From an uncultured bacterium (lineage in GTDB: Bacteria > Actinomycetota > Coriobacteriia > Coriobacteriales > Coriobacteriaceae), in contig CAJMOP010000129.1 in NCBI GenBank assembly GCA_905215115.1, positions 1-5,226 of the forward strand: a stretch of DNA of 5,226 nt. The letters run 5' to 3'. Numbering within the stretch: position 1 is the stretch's first letter; every line of letters starts with the position of its first letter. The notes beneath the pieces were generated by a model that was given only the letters and a program-made list of their open reading frames with translations, did no database searches and had not been told where the DNA came from. The translations under genes and the position numbers were made by a program. Positions 4,981-5,226 of the stretch are shown in pieces.

Positions 4981-5226
4981 CAGCCAAACCTCTTCTCATC
5001 AATCGCGTGCAACGCGCAAGGCAGCATCATCCAGGCAGCGTACACGACATAGCCCAGCCACGGCGCCGGCACCGAGAGCTGCGGATAAAACGAATACTGC
5101 GTCGTCGCGGTCCACGCCACTGCCGCCGTGGCCACGCCAAACACCGCAAGCCCAGCCAGCGCGACAACGTCGCTGCGCCCCAGTCGATACCTCGCATACG
5201 TCGTACGACGCGTCGCGGCACCCCAC
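4980..5226 (-). CDS. ECF transporter T component, C-terminal part (cut by window edge)
   Basis: The last 81 codons of a membrane protein that continues past position 5226. The frame read from 5225 down to the TGA at 4982-4980 gives an Arg-rich stretch (RRTTYARYRLGRSD), a hydrophobic helix (VVALAGLAVFGVATAAVAW), a loop, a second hydrophobic helix (WLGYVVYAAWMMLPCALHAI) and a short basic end (DEKRFG). This matches the end of EcfT/CbiQ-type T components, in which Arg-containing cytoplasmic coupling helices contact the ATPase and precede the last membrane segments. The other two minus-strand frames are also open but give Arg/Cys-rich, non-membrane peptides. The stop overlaps the ATPase start by one base (TGATG), the sign of translational coupling in a T-ATPase-S operon. 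The identification rests on context plus topology because the signature region lies mostly outside the window. Confidence 0.8.
   Translation of the reverse strand, partial: WGAATRRTTYARYRLGRSDVVALAGLAVFGVATAAVAWTATTQYSFYPQLSVPAPWLGYVVYAAWMMLPCALHAIDEKRFG
4989..4994 (-). promoter_or_regulatory. Shine-Dalgarno site of the ECF ATPase gene
   Basis: AAGAGG on the minus strand, 8 bases before the ATG at 4980 and inside the last codons of the T gene. It supports that start. Confidence 0.65.

Noticed and set aside
4999..5226. Minus-strand frame giving a Cys/Gly/Arg-rich 75-residue peptide at the right edge
   Set aside because: The neighbouring frame ending at 4980 gives two membrane helices and a TGATG overlap with the ATPase, as expected for a T component.

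Overview
The window is high-GC, gene-dense bacterial DNA with leaderless-free, Shine-Dalgarno-led genes. The overall look (GC-rich coding, purine-rich SD sites, a dedicated ECF transporter cassette, many small palindromic repeats between genes) fits a gut actinobacterium of the Coriobacteriia, with Collinsella the best guess. That assignment is inference from style and was not checked by a search.

Layout: (1) 1-1130, minus strand: a class U-type sirtuin gene followed by the first 94 codons of folP (dihydropteroate synthase), which runs off the left edge. Between them lie a candidate -10 box and an 11-bp GC-rich hairpin just ahead of the folP ribosome site. (2) 1131-1265: a divergent intergenic region. 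(3) 1266-2084, plus strand: exodeoxyribonuclease III / AP endonuclease (xth). (4) 2085-2618: 534 bp with no credible gene, filled with repeats: an imperfect direct repeat pair, a 30-bp inverted repeat pair with a strong bidirectional terminator in its middle, and a second, separate 166-bp unit with 30-bp inverted ends. (5) 2619-5226, minus strand: a tightly packed energy-coupling factor (ECF) vitamin/micronutrient transporter cassette in the order T component (5'-truncated at the right edge), double-NBD ATPase, S component. The T stop and ATPase start share one base, and the ATPase stop and S start are 4 bases apart, so the three should be co-translated.

The most notable observation is inside the ATPase gene. 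The long, odd linker between its two nucleotide-binding domains coincides with a roughly 195-bp segment (about 3995-4189). Its ends are imperfect inverted repeats, and it is flanked by an identical 7-bp direct repeat (CGAGCCA) spaced exactly 204 bp (68 codons) apart. This reads as a small MITE-like element that inserted in frame and now encodes part of a working-looking protein. Removing it in silico would leave a short, ordinary linker.

The transporter cassette should work as one unit: the S component binds the substrate in the membrane, the T component couples it to the ATPase, and the fused ATPase supplies both nucleotide-binding domains. The substrate cannot be read from this window. xth (DNA repair), the sirtuin (NAD-dependent protein deacylation) and folP (folate synthesis) are housekeeping genes with no evident link to the transporter.
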